A DNA stretch of 64,000 nt, taken from contig SCTR01000007.1 in the NCBI GenBank assembly GCA_004297305.1, positions 170,871-234,870 on the forward strand, written 5' to 3'. Shown in pieces: positions 27,693 through 39,770 of this stretch. The translations under genes were made by a program, and so were the position numbers. The notes under the pieces were generated by a model. That model was not told the origin of the DNA. It saw only the letters and a list, made by a program, of their open reading frames with translations, and made no database searches. Positions within the stretch are counted from its first letter, which is position 1. Every line of letters begins with the position of its first letter. This DNA comes from Actinomycetota bacterium. Its GTDB lineage: Bacteria > Actinomycetota > Actinomycetes > S36-B12 > FW305-bin1.

Positions 27693-29458
27693 TCCGCACG
27701 CACGAGGCCGGGACGTTGCGCGCGACCGATGCCGGCAACACGGTGGTTCTGGCCGGCTGGGTCGCTCGTCGCCGCGATCACGGTGGGGTCGCCTTCCTCG
27801 ACCTGCGGGATGCCTCGGGCGTGGTGCAGGTGGTGGTCCGCGACGCCGAGACGGCCCACGAGTTGCGCAACGAGTATTGCGTTCGGGTCGTCGGTGACGT
27901 GCGGATCCGCCCGGAGGGCAACGAGAATCCCGAGCTGCCGACCGGTGCGGTCGAGGTCGTCACCGACGACCTGACCGTCCTGAGTTCCGCGGCGCCACTG
28001 CCGTTCCCGATCGACGACCAGGTGGACGTCGGTGACGAGGTCCGGTTGCGATGGCGCTACCTCGACCTGCGCCGGCCCGCGCCGGCCGCCGCCATCCGGC
28101 TGCGCAGCCGGGTCAGCCACACCGCGCGCAACGTGCTGCACGATCGGGGTTTCATCGAGATCGAGACGCCGACGCTGACCCGGTCGACGCCGGAGGGAGC
28201 CCGGGACTTCCTGGTACCGGCCCGATTGCAGCCGGGCAGCTGGTACGCGCTGCCGCAGAGTCCGCAACTGTTCAAGCAGTTGCTGATGGTGGCCGGTATG
28301 GAGCGGTACTACCAGATCGCGCGTTGCTACCGTGACGAGGACTTCCGCGCCGACCGGCAGCCGGAGTTCACCCAGCTCGACATCGAGATGAGTTTCGTCG
28401 ATCAGGACGACGTCATCGAGGTCGGCGAGGCCGTGATCACGGCGTTGTGGCGGTTGATCGGCCACGACGTGGTCACACCCATCCCGAGGCTGGCGTACGC
28501 GGAGTCGATGGCACGGTTCGGCAACGACAAGCCCGACCTCCGGTTCGGGCAGGAACTCGTCGAATGCACGCAGTACTTCTCCGACACCGCTTTCCGGGTC
28601 TTCCAGGCGCCGTACGTCGGTGCTGTGGTGATGCCGGGCGGCGCGTCACAACCGCGCAAGGTGCTTGACGCCTGGCAGGACTGGGCACGGCAGCGCGGTG
28701 CCCGTGGCCTGGCGTACGTCCTGGTGGGCGAGACCGGCGAGTTGTCCGGGCCGGTCGCCAAGAACCTCTCGGACACCGAGCGCGACGGTCTGCCGGCGTA
28801 CGTCGGCGCGCAGCCGGGGGACTGCATCTTCTTCGCCGCCGGGCCGCCCGCGCCGTCGCGGGCGCTGCTGGGTGCCGCCCGGCTGGAGATCGGCCGTCGC
28901 TGCGGCCTGATCGACGAGGGCGCCTGGTCGTTCGTCTGGATCGTCGACGCCCCACTGTTCGAACCGGCGGCGGCGGCCACGGCCAGCGGCGACGTCGCGG
29001 TGGGCAGCGGCGCGTGGACCGCAGTGCACCACGCCTTCACGTCCCCGAAGCCGGAGTGGGTCGACCGGTTCGAGGCCGACCCGGAGCACGCCCTGGCCTA
29101 CGCGTACGACCTGGTGTGCAACGGCAACGAGATCGGCGGCGGATCGATCCGTATCCACGACCGTGCCGTGCAGCAACGGGTGTTCGCGCTCATGGGAATC
29201 GAGCCGCCCGAACAGCAGGAGAAGTTCGGTTTCCTGCTCGACGCGTTCGCGTTCGGACCGCCGCCGCACGGCGGCATCGCGTTCGGCTGGGACCGCATCT
29301 GTGCCCTGCTGTCCGGTGCCGACTCGATCCGGGACGTCATCGCGTTCCCGAAGACCGGCGGCGGCCAGGATCCGCTCACCGGCGCGCCGGCCCCCATCAC
29401 CGCGGCTCAGCGCCGTGAGGCGGGAGTGGACGCGCCGGCACCGGCGACCTCGGCGTAG
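27689..29458 (+). CDS. aspS: Aspartate--tRNA ligase (bacterial type)
   Basis: About 589 residues. N-terminal OB-fold anticodon domain ([23 protein letters not shown]), class II core with [12 protein letters not shown], the flipping/motif 2 region ([40 protein letters not shown] contains it), a GAD insertion, and the C-terminal motif 3 [11 protein letters not shown]. Whether it also misacylates tRNA-Asn cannot be told by eye. Translationally coupled to hisS through GTGA. Confidence 0.96.
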   Translation: MIRTHEAGTLRATDAGNTVVLAGWVARRRDHGGVAFLDLRDASGVVQVVVRDAETAHELRNEYCVRVVGDVRIRPEGNENPELPTGAVEVVTDDLTVLSSAAPLPFPIDDQVDVGDEVRLRWRYLDLRRPAPAAAIRLRSRVSHTARNVLHDRGFIEIETPTLTRSTPEGARDFLVPARLQPGSWYALPQSPQLFKQLLMVAGMERYYQIARCYRDEDFRADRQPEFTQLDIEMSFVDQDDVIEVGEAVITALWRLIGHDVVTPIPRLAYAESMARFGNDKPDLRFGQELVECTQYFSDTAFRVFQAPYVGAVVMPGGASQPRKVLDAWQDWARQRGARGLAYVLVGETGELSGPVAKNLSDTERDGLPAYVGAQPGDCIFFAAGPPAPSRALLGAARLEIGRRCGLIDEGAWSFVWIVDAPLFEPAAAATASGDVAVGSGAWTAVHHAFTSPKPEWVDRFEADPEHALAYAYDLVCNGNEIGGGSIRIHDRAVQQRVFALMGIEPPEQQEKFGFLLDAFAFGPPPHGGIAFGWDRICALLSGADSIRDVIAFPKTGGGQDPLTGAPAPITAAQRREAGVDAPAPATSA

Positions 29459-29527
29459 TCCCACCACGGCGGCCTTCGCCGTCGTCTTGTCTTGGTTGTC
29501 GGCGCGCCCCTGCCGTCGTCGGCGTGC

Positions 29528-30349
29528 CTAGGCGGGCGCGAGCTCGCGCAGTGCGGCGGCCAGGTCGCGCCGGCAGCGCAGTCGCCACGGAAACACGATC
29601 CGGGCCTCGACACCGTCGACGTCGAGGTCCATCCCGTAGCGGTCCAGTCGCCGCACGGTGATGTGCTCGCCCGCCACGGCGTCGGGGAGCAGCCGGCCGA
29701 GTACGCCTGGCCGGCTGCGCAGGACATGCCGCAGGACGGCGTCCTCGCGGCCGGCGAGCGGATCAGGACGGGCCGCGGCGTACGCCTCCGGCGTCACCGG
29801 GCGTGCGCGGCCGTCGCGCTCCAGCCGCACCTGCGTCACCTCCAGCCGCAGCACCCACGCCGGGCCGTCGATCAGTCGACGGGCTGCCGCGCCGTGCCGG
29901 GCAGCGACGACCTCGGCCGCCGTACGCCGAAGCTCCGGTGCCACCGACGCGAGCTGTCCGCCGACCTGGACCCGACCGCGGACCCGGTCGGGGGCCGGCC
30001 AGGGCGCGACGTCCCACACGGTGACGACCGCCGCACTCCGGGCTCCGGCGATGCCGACGCGGGCCACCGGGTGGTTGGCGTCGAGCAGGAGCAGCAGGTG
30101 GCCGTCGTCGTCCGGCGCGTGCCGCACGACCATCGGGCAGCCGAGCCAGGGGACGGTCGCCTCGGCCAGCAGGTGCCCGTCGACGAGGGTTCGCGCGACC
30201 TCGGCGTCGCTGGGACGCCCGGTCACCGGGCTCTCACCGGCCGGTGGACCGGGGCGGTGCGCCGGGCGACCGGCGGAGGGCTGCGCTGACGGCCCGGACG
30301 GGGGCACCGGCGGCGGCACGGACGGGAGCGGCGCAGGTGTGACGGACAT
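29528..30349 (-). CDS. DUF2470 (HugZ-like) domain protein
   Basis: About 273 residues. A Pro/Ala-rich N-terminus (1-45) is followed by a split-barrel-like domain (about 50-180: VARTLVDGHLLAEATV...GCPMVVRH). A C-terminal DUF2470 domain (about 200-270) carries the pattern AVAGEHITVRRLDRYGMDLDV and RIVFPWRLRC. Related split-barrel proteins bind heme or flavin, and DUF2470 is found in heme-handling proteins, so an iron/heme role is possible. ATG 30349 is chosen because a -10-like box ends 7 nt upstream; a TTG at 30367 lies inside the palindrome. Confidence 0.75.
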   Translation of the reverse strand: MSVTPAPLPSVPPPVPPSGPSAQPSAGRPAHRPGPPAGESPVTGRPSDAEVARTLVDGHLLAEATVPWLGCPMVVRHAPDDDGHLLLLLDANHPVARVGIAGARSAAVVTVWDVAPWPAPDRVRGRVQVGGQLASVAPELRRTAAEVVAARHGAAARRLIDGPAWVLRLEVTQVRLERDGRARPVTPEAYAAARPDPLAGREDAVLRHVLRSRPGVLGRLLPDAVAGEHITVRRLDRYGMDLDVDGVEARIVFPWRLRCRRDLAAALRELAPA

Positions 30350-30355
30350 AGAGGC

Positions 30356-30361
30356 AAGGTA
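30356..30361 (-). promoter_or_regulatory. Putative leaderless -10 box of the DUF2470 gene
   Basis: Minus-strand TACCTT, 6 nt before the ATG at 30349. There is no ribosome site between them, consistent with a leaderless transcript. Confidence 0.4.
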
Positions 30362-30376
30362 AGGCAAGCCTTACCT
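30357..30376. promoter_or_regulatory. 20-bp palindrome resembling an iron (DtxR/IdeR-type) box
   Basis: AGGTAAGGC-AA-GCCTTACCT has perfect 9-bp arms. It resembles DtxR/IdeR half-sites (TTAGGTTAG) but with a wider spacing than the classical 19-bp box. On the minus strand it overlaps the -10-like TACCTT (30356-30361) of the DUF2470 gene, ideal for repression. The rarA gene is divergent on the other side. Confidence 0.6.
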
Positions 30377-30456
30377 GTTGTCCATGGCGCGGCACCAAGT
30401 CGGGGCTGAGCCGTTGGTTGTGCCGCGCGCGATGTCACGCCGCTGCGGTCGCCTCC

Positions 30457-30462
30457 TACGCT
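30457..30462 (+). promoter_or_regulatory. Putative leaderless -10 box of rarA
   Basis: TACGCT followed by 6 nt and the ATG at 30469, with no ribosome site. The same TACGCT-N6-ATG arrangement stands before pepQ. Confidence 0.5.
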
Positions 30463-30468
30463 GCGTCC

Positions 30469-31932
30469 ATGGCCGAGGAGACGGCGACCCTGTTCGACGG
30501 GACCGGGCAGCCGCGGCCGGATGCGCCGTTGGCTGCACGGGTCCGTCCGCGCTCGCTGGCGGAGTTGGTCGGCCAGCAGCATCTGCTGGAGCCGGGCTCG
30601 CCGCTGTATCGACTGGTGTCCGGGCCCGGGACTGCTTCCGGTCCCACCGCCGGTGCGGGCGCGACGGTCAGTCTCGTGTTGTGGGGGCCGCCGGGGACCG
30701 GCAAGACCACCCTGGCGGCGTTGGTCTCCGCCGCGACCGACCGCCGGTTCGTGGAGTTGTCCGCGGTCACCGCCGGCGTCAAGGACGTGCGCGCGGTGAT
30801 CGACCGCGCCCGGGACGAGCTGACGGTAATCGGCCGCGGCACCGTCCTGTTCGTCGACGAGGTGCACCGGTTCTCCAAGACCCAGCAGGACGCGCTGCTG
30901 CCGGCGGTCGAGAACGGCTGGGTCACCCTCGTGGCGGCCACGACGGAGAACCCCGGCTTCGCCGTCATCGCGCCGCTGCTGTCGCGCAGCCTCGTGCTTG
31001 CGCTGCGCCCGCTGTCCAACGACGACATCGGTGCCGTGGTCGACCGGGCCGTGGTGGACGAGCGCGGCCTGGCAGGCGCGGTCGGCCTGGATCCGGCCGC
31101 CCGCGACCACCTCGTGCGGGTATCCGGTGGCGATGCGCGGCGGGCGTTGACCGCGCTGCAGGCCGCGGCCGATGCCGCCGGCGCCGACGGCCGGGCGCTC
31201 GTCGGGCTGTCCGACGTCGAGCACGCTGTCCAGCAGGCGGCGGTGCGGTACGACCGGGACGGCGACCTGCACTACGACGTCATCAGCGCGTTCATCAAGT
31301 CCGTCCGCGGCAGCGACGTCGATGCCGGCCTGCACTACCTCGCCCGGATGCTGGAGGCCGGCGAGGATCCCCGGTTCGTCGCCCGGCGGTTGGTCATCCT
31401 CGCCAGCGAGGACATCGGGATGGCGGATCCCACTGCGCTGCAGACCGCTGTGGCCGCACTGCAGGCGGTCGCCTTCGTCGGGATGCCGGAGGCACGGATC
31501 ACGCTGGCGCAGGCCACTGTCCATCTCGCGCTCGCGCCGAAGTCCAACGCCGTCTACAAGGCGGTCGATGCCGCCATCGACGATGTCCGGCGCGGCCGGG
31601 CCGGGTGGGTTCCTGCGCCGCTGCGCGACGGCAGCAGCAGTGCTTCGCGCGCCGAAGGCGCTGGTGCCGGGTACCTCTACGCCCACGACCAGCCGCAGGG
31701 GGTTGCCCGGCAGGAGTACCTGCCCGAGACGCTGCGCGGCCGGCGGTACTACCAGCCCACCCAGCACGGCGCAGAGGCCCGGTGGGCGCAGATCGACGAG
31801 CGGCTGCGGCAGCTGCGCGCTCCCGGCGCCAGCGGTGCTCCCGGTGCCGTGCCGCCGGTTGACGAAGCGGCCGACGACGCTGGGATAGGGTCGCAGCGCT
31901 CCGATCCGGATGAGGGACGCGAGGGGAGCTGA
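30469..31932 (+). CDS. rarA: Replication-associated recombination protein A (RarA/MgsA)
   Basis: AAA+ ATPase acting at stalled replication forks. About 487 residues. Motifs: [15 protein letters not shown], Walker [13 protein letters not shown], Walker [13 protein letters not shown], sensor 1 [21 protein letters not shown], sensor 2 [15 protein letters not shown], and the C-terminal tetramerisation region ([28 protein letters not shown]). The C-terminal 60 residues are Ala/Pro-rich. The start at 30469 is supported by the leaderless promoter. Confidence 0.94.
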   Translation: MAEETATLFDGTGQPRPDAPLAARVRPRSLAELVGQQHLLEPGSPLYRLVSGPGTASGPTAGAGATVSLVLWGPPGTGKTTLAALVSAATDRRFVELSAVTAGVKDVRAVIDRARDELTVIGRGTVLFVDEVHRFSKTQQDALLPAVENGWVTLVAATTENPGFAVIAPLLSRSLVLALRPLSNDDIGAVVDRAVVDERGLAGAVGLDPAARDHLVRVSGGDARRALTALQAAADAAGADGRALVGLSDVEHAVQQAAVRYDRDGDLHYDVISAFIKSVRGSDVDAGLHYLARMLEAGEDPRFVARRLVILASEDIGMADPTALQTAVAALQAVAFVGMPEARITLAQATVHLALAPKSNAVYKAVDAAIDDVRRGRAGWVPAPLRDGSSSASRAEGAGAGYLYAHDQPQGVARQEYLPETLRGRRYYQPTQHGAEARWAQIDERLRQLRAPGASGAPGAVPPVDEAADDAGIGSQRSDPDEGREGS

Positions 31933-31936
31933 CCGG

Positions 31937-32205
31937 GTGCGCCGGCTGTTCTGGGTCGCCGTGGGCGCGGCCGGCGGGATCTACGCCTACCGTCGCGCCA
32001 CCACGGCGATGCATCACGCCAAGGACCGTGGCCTGGCCGGCAACATCTCGGTCGCCGCGGACGCCGCCGGTGCCTGGACGACCCGCGCGCACCGCGGCCT
32101 GCGGCGGCTGGAGTCGTGGCGTACGCCGGCCGACGCGCCTCGCGGGACGGCCCCGGTCGTGGTCGCCAGGACGAGCCAACCGGGGCGTCAGCGGGAAGAG
32201 GTCTG

Positions 32206-32206
<1 letters not shown>
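31937..32206 (+). CDS. Small membrane-anchored protein (DUF6167-like)
   Basis: About 89 residues. The N-terminus VRRLFWVAVGAAGGIYAYRRA is a short membrane helix with flanking Arg. The rest is a basic helical segment. Streptomyces carries a similar small protein (DUF6167) directly before alaS, so this call rests on position and pattern. It begins 5 nt after rarA and its TGA overlaps the alaS ATG by one base. Function unknown. The DUF948 protein usually next to it is absent. Confidence 0.7.
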
Positions 32207-34878
<2,672 letters not shown>

Positions 34879-34879
34879 G

Positions 34880-35332
34880 GTGCGCCCGGGCGTGCGGCTC
34901 GGCGTCGATGTCGGCTCGGTCCGTGTCGGGGTGGCCCGCAGCGACCCTGCCGGCACGCTCGCCGTACCCGAGACGACCTTGCAGCGGGGGAGCGGCGACC
35001 TGGCCGCGCTGGCCGCGCTGGTCACCGACTGCGACGCGCTCGAGGTGCTGGTCGGGTTGCCTATCGGGCTCGATGGCCGGGAGGGGGCCGCGGCCGGGCT
35101 GGCGCGGCAGTACGCCGAGGAACTCGCCGTCCTGGTCTCACCCGTCCCCGTCCGGCTGGTGGACGAACGGTTCACCACGACGCAGGCGCACCGCGACCTG
35201 CGCGCCGCCGGACGGAACTCCCGTCGCCGCCGTACGTTGGTCGATCAGACGGCGGCTGCCATCATCGTGCAGCACGCCCTGGACGCCGAGCGCGCCACCG
35301 GAGCGCCACCCGGCACGATCCTGCAGAGGTGA
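34880..35332 (+). CDS. ruvX: Pre-16S rRNA-processing nuclease YqgF (RuvX)
   Basis: About 150 residues with an RNase H-like fold. LGVDVGSVRVGVARSD holds the first acidic residue, VLVGLPIGLDGREG the middle motif, and LVDERFTTTQAHRDL plus LVDQTAAAIIVQHALD the later acids. The family matures the 5' end of 16S rRNA. It starts one base after the alaS stop, in the alaS-ruvX-mltG-aroE unit common in actinobacteria. Confidence 0.94.
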   Translation: MRPGVRLGVDVGSVRVGVARSDPAGTLAVPETTLQRGSGDLAALAALVTDCDALEVLVGLPIGLDGREGAAAGLARQYAEELAVLVSPVPVRLVDERFTTTQAHRDLRAAGRNSRRRRTLVDQTAAAIIVQHALDAERATGAPPGTILQR

Positions 35333-35333
35333 G

Positions 35334-36422
35334 ATGAGCCAGCTCGGGCTGTCGATGACCTCCGACGAGCGGTCCGGCGGTCGAGGCAACGGCCGTGGTG
35401 GCGGCCGCGCGACCCTGGTCGCCGGCATCGTCGTCGTCGTGGTGATCGTCGTCGCGGCGGTGGTCGCGGTCCGGGCGATGGGGGGCTCCTCCGGCGACTT
35501 CACCGGTGACGGCGATGGCCCGGTCACCGTCGAGATCGCCAAGGGCAGTTCGCTGCGGAAGATGGGCGAGGCCCTGGCGGCGGCCGGTGTGGTCAAGACG
35601 GCCGACGCCTTCGTGGACGCCGCGGACGCCGAACCGAAGTCGGGGGGGATCGCCCCGGGGGCGTACAACCTGCGGCTCGGCATGTCCGGCACGGCGGCCG
35701 TCGCGGCGATGCTCGACCCGGCCTCGCGCGACATCGACAAGCTGGTCCTGCCCGAGGGGCTGCGGCTGTCCCAGTCGGTCACCGCGGCGGCCAAGGCGAC
35801 CGGCCTGGCGGAGTCCGACCTCACCGCGGCGTTGCGGAACCCGGCGAAGATCGGCCTGCCGAGCTGGGCCGGCAGCAACCCGGAGGGCTTCCTCTTCCCC
35901 GCCACGTACGAACTGGCCCCCGGGGCCGACGCAACCGCTGTGGTCGCCACGCTGGTACGCCGGTTCGGCCAGGCCGCCGCCGAGACCGGCCTCGTCGCCG
36001 GCGCGGCTGCTCGCGGGGTAACGCCGTACGAGGCCCTGATCGTGGCGTCACTGGTGCAGGGCGAGGGGGTCGTCGGCGACTACCCGAAAGTGGCCCGTGT
36101 CATCTACAACCGGCTGGCCAAGGGCATGCCGCTGCAGCTGGACTCCACGGTGAACTACGCCCTGGGCACCACCGACCTGCAGCTGTCCGCGGACCAGTTG
36201 AGGACCGCGTCGCCGTACAACACCTACGTCCACCGGGGCCTGCCACCCGGCCCGATCAACTCGCCGGGTGCCGAGGCCATCGAGGCGGCGCTGGAACCCG
36301 CCCAGGGCAACTGGCTGTACTTCGTCACCGTCGATCCGAAGACCGGCGAGACGAAGTTCACCGCCAACTACGACGAGTTCCTGGCGTTCAAGCAGGAGTA
36401 CCGCGCCAACACCGGCTCGTGA
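35334..36422 (+). CDS. mltG: Endolytic murein transglycosylase MltG
   Basis: Cuts new glycan strands and so sets peptidoglycan chain length. About 362 residues. A Gly/Arg-rich cytoplasmic N-terminus precedes one membrane helix (LVAGIVVVVVIVVAAVVAV). A LysM-like subdomain follows and then the YceG catalytic domain with GFLFPATYEL, ALIVASLVQGEG (catalytic Glu) and SPYNTYVHRGLPPGPINSPG. ATG 35334 gives the family start, 1 nt after ruvX. aroE overlaps its stop by GTGA. Confidence 0.94.
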   Translation: MSQLGLSMTSDERSGGRGNGRGGGRATLVAGIVVVVVIVVAAVVAVRAMGGSSGDFTGDGDGPVTVEIAKGSSLRKMGEALAAAGVVKTADAFVDAADAEPKSGGIAPGAYNLRLGMSGTAAVAAMLDPASRDIDKLVLPEGLRLSQSVTAAAKATGLAESDLTAALRNPAKIGLPSWAGSNPEGFLFPATYELAPGADATAVVATLVRRFGQAAAETGLVAGAAARGVTPYEALIVASLVQGEGVVGDYPKVARVIYNRLAKGMPLQLDSTVNYALGTTDLQLSADQLRTASPYNTYVHRGLPPGPINSPGAEAIEAALEPAQGNWLYFVTVDPKTGETKFTANYDEFLAFKQEYRANTGS

Positions 36423-37243
36423 CGGCGCCGCCGCCGCGGCGGGCGGCTGTGCTCGGCTCGCCGATCGCCCACAGCCTGTCGCCGGTGCTACACCGGGCCG
36501 CGTACCGCGAACTCGGACTGCCCTGGCGGTACGACGCGATCGAGGTCACGCCGCAGCAGTTGCCGCAGTTCCTGTCCGGTCTGGATTCCTCCTGGGCGGG
36601 GCTGTCGCTCACGATGCCGCTGAAGGAGGCCGTCCTCGCCGAACTCGACGACATCTCCGAGCTCGCCGCGACGGTGCGGTCGGTCAACACCGTCACCTGG
36701 GACGACGGCCGTCGCCGCGGCGACAACACCGACGTCGCGGGCATCGTCGCCGCACTCCGCGAGGCGGGGGCGCCCGCCCGGCCGGGGACTGCGGCGGTGC
36801 TCGGCGGGGGCGCGACCGCCCGGTCCGCCGTGGCGGCGCTGGCGCAACTGGGCTGCGGCGAGGTCGTCGCCTACACCCGGCGGCCGGAGGCGGGCGAGGA
36901 GCTGGTCGCGGTCGGCGCCGCGGTCGGCCTGACGGTCTCCGCGGCGCGATGGCAGCACGCCGCCGAGGGCCTGCTGGCCGATGTCGTCGTGGCGACCACC
37001 CCCGCCGGAGCGGCGGACGAACTCGCCGGCTCGGTGCCGGCCGCGGCAGGGTCACTGCTCGACGTCGTCTACCACCCGTGGCCGACGGCGCTCGCCGCCG
37101 CCTGGCACACCCACGGCGGGCTTGTCGCCGGGGGCGGCGACCTGCTGCTGTGGCAGGCCGTCGACCAGGTGCGCCTGATGACCGGCGTCGCCGGTCCGGT
37201 CGAGGCGATGCGGGCTGCCTTGCACGCCGCGCTCGGCGGCTGA
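36419..37243 (+). CDS. aroE: Shikimate dehydrogenase
   Basis: NADP-dependent reduction of 3-dehydroshikimate. About 274 residues. Substrate site SPIAHSLSPVLHRAAYRELG and the catalytic Lys in SLTMPLKEAV; NTDVAGIV carries the conserved Asp; the cofactor fold has GGGATARSAVAAL. GTG overlaps mltG. The other shikimate genes aroC, aroK and aroB lie 17.7 kb downstream, past the pilus locus, which therefore sits inside an otherwise typical aro neighbourhood. Confidence 0.94.
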   Translation: MTAPPPRRAAVLGSPIAHSLSPVLHRAAYRELGLPWRYDAIEVTPQQLPQFLSGLDSSWAGLSLTMPLKEAVLAELDDISELAATVRSVNTVTWDDGRRRGDNTDVAGIVAALREAGAPARPGTAAVLGGGATARSAVAALAQLGCGEVVAYTRRPEAGEELVAVGAAVGLTVSAARWQHAAEGLLADVVVATTPAGAADELAGSVPAAAGSLLDVVYHPWPTALAAAWHTHGGLVAGGGDLLLWQAVDQVRLMTGVAGPVEAMRAALHAALGG

Positions 37244-37332
37244 CGGGCTCGTCGATGGCGCGCTCGTCGGTGGCGCTGCCCGTCGGGTGTACCAGCGCGG
37301 TTCGGTGGCATTGCCGTTCGCTTGCCTTGCCG

Positions 37333-37359
37333 TTCAAGGTGGACTGACCTGGGGCCGAT
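37333..37359 (+). promoter_or_regulatory. Sigma-28/WhiG-like promoter A (control module)
   Basis: TTCAAG-N15-GCCGAT, 47 bp before the roadblock gene start. It has the same -35/-10 pair and spacing as the sites before pilT, pilA1 and pilM; only the first base differs (T instead of C). Confidence 0.65.
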
Positions 37360-37365
37360 GGGGTG

Positions 37366-37388
37366 CACTGGGGGCTCGTACCCCCGTG
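37366..37388 (+). other. Hairpin at the expected 5' end of the pil control transcript
   Basis: CAC-T-GGGGG and CCCCC-GTG pair around a 6-nt loop, with one bulged T. It would lie at the very start of the transcript from promoter A and could stabilise it. Confidence 0.4.
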
Positions 37389-37406
37389 CCCTGCCGAAGG
37401 TGACCG

Positions 37407-38453
37407 ATGACCGACGTGACTGCGCCCGACGCGACGGCGCCTGATGCGACCGTGGCCGACGTGACCACCACCGGGGGCCGCGCGGCCCGACTCGACCGCG
37501 CCTTGGCCGACCTGCTGGTACAGGCTCCTGAACTGGAGGCCGCCGCGGTCGTCTCGTACGACGGCCTGGCCATGGCGTCGGCCCTGCCGCCGCAACTGGA
37601 CGAGTCCCGGCTGGCAGCGATGAGCGCTGCGCTGTTGTCGTTGGGAGAGAAAGCGGCCGAAGGCCTCGGTCGCGGCGACCTGTCGCAGGTCTGGATCGAA
37701 GGCGCGGAAGGAACCGTCTTCCTGGTCTCCGCCGAGGACGAGGCCGTCCTGGTCGCCGTCGCTGCGCGCGGTGCCAAGGCCGGCCTGATGCTCTACGAGG
37801 TACGGCGGGCCGCCGCCGCGGTCGCCGTGATCCTCCGCGACGACACGGCCGGCCCGATCTTCGCTCCCAGTGCCCCCGCCGCCGACGCCGTGCCCGCCCC
37901 GCCCGTCTCGGCCGACCTGCCGGGGGCCGAGCAGCCGGCAGGGGCTGACCTGCTCGCAGCATCGGCCGACGACGCGGTACTGGCAGCTGTGGTCGACGAC
38001 GCCGGCGCGGAGCCGGACACGGCCGACCGGCCCGGCCACGGTGGGCTCTCCCCGGAGCCGCCCGAGTCTGACCTGGAGATCACCCTTCCGCCGGGCTGGC
38101 CGTCGTCCACGGCCGACGGCTCGGTGGTGCCTGCGGCACCGCCGAGCCACGCCGATCTCGGCAGAACCGACGACGGTGGCGGAAGCACCGATCGTGACGC
38201 CGACGCCGACGCCGACGCCGGCATCGCCGCCGAGCACCGCAGCGCTGCCGGGGACTACAGCCCCGCTGAGCAGCACCGCCACGATGAGCAGCATGGCTCC
38301 GCCGATGACCGGCGCGACCCGTCAACGGGTCGGCCGGTCGCCGACCCGTTGACCGCCAGCCCCTGGGTGGTCGGGCTGACTACCTCCGACGAACCGACGT
38401 CCCCCGCGCCGGCGTGGCCGTCGTACAACTCCGCCGCGGACAGCTGGAACTGA
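37407..38453 (+). CDS. Roadblock/LC7-domain protein (MglB-like), pilus control module
   Basis: About 348 residues. Residues 27-142 form a roadblock/LC7 domain (LDRALADLLVQAPELEAAAVV, SYDGLAMAS, then VFLVSAEDEAVLVAVAARGAKAGLML). The remaining 200 residues are acidic, Asp/Pro/Ala-rich and probably disordered. Roadblock proteins such as MglB in Myxococcus act as activators or partners of small GTPases and set cell polarity. A Ras-like GTPase is encoded two genes on. The N-terminus repeats APDAT. Transcription is probably from promoter A. In Streptomyces conservons a roadblock protein also pairs with a GTPase. Confidence 0.85.
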   Translation: MTDVTAPDATAPDATVADVTTTGGRAARLDRALADLLVQAPELEAAAVVSYDGLAMASALPPQLDESRLAAMSAALLSLGEKAAEGLGRGDLSQVWIEGAEGTVFLVSAEDEAVLVAVAARGAKAGLMLYEVRRAAAAVAVILRDDTAGPIFAPSAPAADAVPAPPVSADLPGAEQPAGADLLAASADDAVLAAVVDDAGAEPDTADRPGHGGLSPEPPESDLEITLPPGWPSSTADGSVVPAAPPSHADLGRTDDGGGSTDRDADADADAGIAAEHRSAAGDYSPAEQHRHDEQHGSADDRRDPSTGRPVADPLTASPWVVGLTTSDEPTSPAPAWPSYNSAADSWN

Positions 38454-38518
38454 CCGCTATCGCGACGCCCAGGAACTGACCGCCAGCGAGCCGACTGGCC
38501 CGAGAGGAGGAGCACCCC

Positions 38519-39769
38519 GTGACGTTGCAAGGATCCCTGGACGCCTTCGGCCTCGCTGACGTCCTCGGGCTGTTGGCGGGCACCGGCAAGACAGGCACCC
38601 TGCACCTGCACCGGCGGTCACGCAGCGGTCGGACGACCCACGGGCTGGTCCGGCTTCGCGACGGCAGCATCACCGGCGCGACCTCCGACGCGGGGCAGCA
38701 GGCCCTCGCGCGCCGCCTGGTCGGCACCGGGCAGATCGACGCCGCGGCGCTGGCCGCGGCGGTCGAGTTGGCTCAGGCGCAGCGGCGAGGTGTGGTCAGC
38801 ACCCTGGTCGAGACCGGTGCCATCGGTGCCGACGTCGTGGTGGCGACCGCCGGCGAGCAGGTCGTCGACGCGGTCTTCGAGCTGCTCCGTTGGCGGGCAG
38901 GCAGTTTCGACGTCGACCTCGACGCCGTTGACGTCGACGACGTCGGACTCACGCTCGGCTGTGCCGACGTGCTCGCCCGGGCTGCTGAGCGGGAGGCGGC
39001 GTGGGCCGAGGCCGCCGCGCTCATTCCCGGCCCGGACACGGTGCTCGCCGTCGTCCCGGCCCTGGCCGAGAATCCATCGCTCAGCCGGGAGGAATGGGCC
39101 GCCCTGGCGTTGGTCGACGGCCGCCGGCGCGTTCGCGAACTGGTCGACCTCACCGGCGCCGGTCAGTTCGCCATGGCCAGCGTGCTGGCCGGCCTGGTCC
39201 GCCGCGGGCTGGTTGCGGTCTGCGAGCCCGGTGCAGTCGACCATGTCGCCGAACTCGAGCAGCGCATGGCACTGCTGCGCCCGTTGGAAGAACCCGCCAC
39301 AGCTGCCGAGCCGCCGAGGTTGCCGGTGGGGCAACCAGCGGTCGCCGCTCGGCCGACGGCGGCACCTGACGTCGCCCCACCGGAGACGCCCCTGTCGCCG
39401 GCGGCCCGGTCGGAGGTGGCCGGACCGCAGCCGGCTCGCCCGGACCTGACCGAGCCGGTGGGCGAGCGGCCCGGGCTCGGCGTCGTACCGCCGGAGTCGC
39501 CGGCCGCGCACGTCCCCAGCCGCGAGCCGGCCGTGGACGTCCCCGCGCGTCAGCCGGCCGTGGACCTTCCCGCGCGTCAGCCCGTCACCGCGACGCGGGT
39601 GACCGCGCGGACCGACACGCCGGAGTCCGATGACCGCAGGGTCGCCGGTGCCGGACCTATCGTGGGCACGTCCGCGGTCGCGCCCGCCCTGGAATCCCTC
39701 ATCGGGCGCGATCCCAACGTCAACCGCAGCCTCCTGCTGCGGCTCATCGCCGGGGTCCGGGGGTTGTGA
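38519..39769 (+). CDS. DUF4388 (PATAN-like) domain protein
   Basis: About 416 residues. Residues 1-105 match DUF4388 (LQGSLDAFGLADVLGLLAGTGKTG, VRLRDGSITGA). Residues 110-240 hold a second helical part ending in a winged-helix-like segment (REELALALVDGRRRVRELV type). A Pro-rich tail (245-385) ends in a compact motif, LESLIGRDPNVNRSLLLRLI, that could be a docking peptide. In cyanobacteria PATAN-domain regulators bind the PilB motor. A role in tuning pilus motors here is inferred from that and from the location. GTG follows a GAGAGGAGG ribosome site. The GTPase starts 1 nt after the stop. Confidence 0.8.
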   Translation: MTLQGSLDAFGLADVLGLLAGTGKTGTLHLHRRSRSGRTTHGLVRLRDGSITGATSDAGQQALARRLVGTGQIDAAALAAAVELAQAQRRGVVSTLVETGAIGADVVVATAGEQVVDAVFELLRWRAGSFDVDLDAVDVDDVGLTLGCADVLARAAEREAAWAEAAALIPGPDTVLAVVPALAENPSLSREEWAALALVDGRRRVRELVDLTGAGQFAMASVLAGLVRRGLVAVCEPGAVDHVAELEQRMALLRPLEEPATAAEPPRLPVGQPAVAARPTAAPDVAPPETPLSPAARSEVAGPQPARPDLTEPVGERPGLGVVPPESPAAHVPSREPAVDVPARQPAVDLPARQPVTATRVTARTDTPESDDRRVAGAGPIVGTSAVAPALESLIGRDPNVNRSLLLRLIAGVRGL

Positions 39770-39770
39770 C

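Noticed and set aside
38454-38518. GCCGAC before the DUF4388 gene as another pil promoter
   Set aside because: No CTCA/TTCA-type -35 lies 16-17 nt upstream; the gene is probably read from promoter A.
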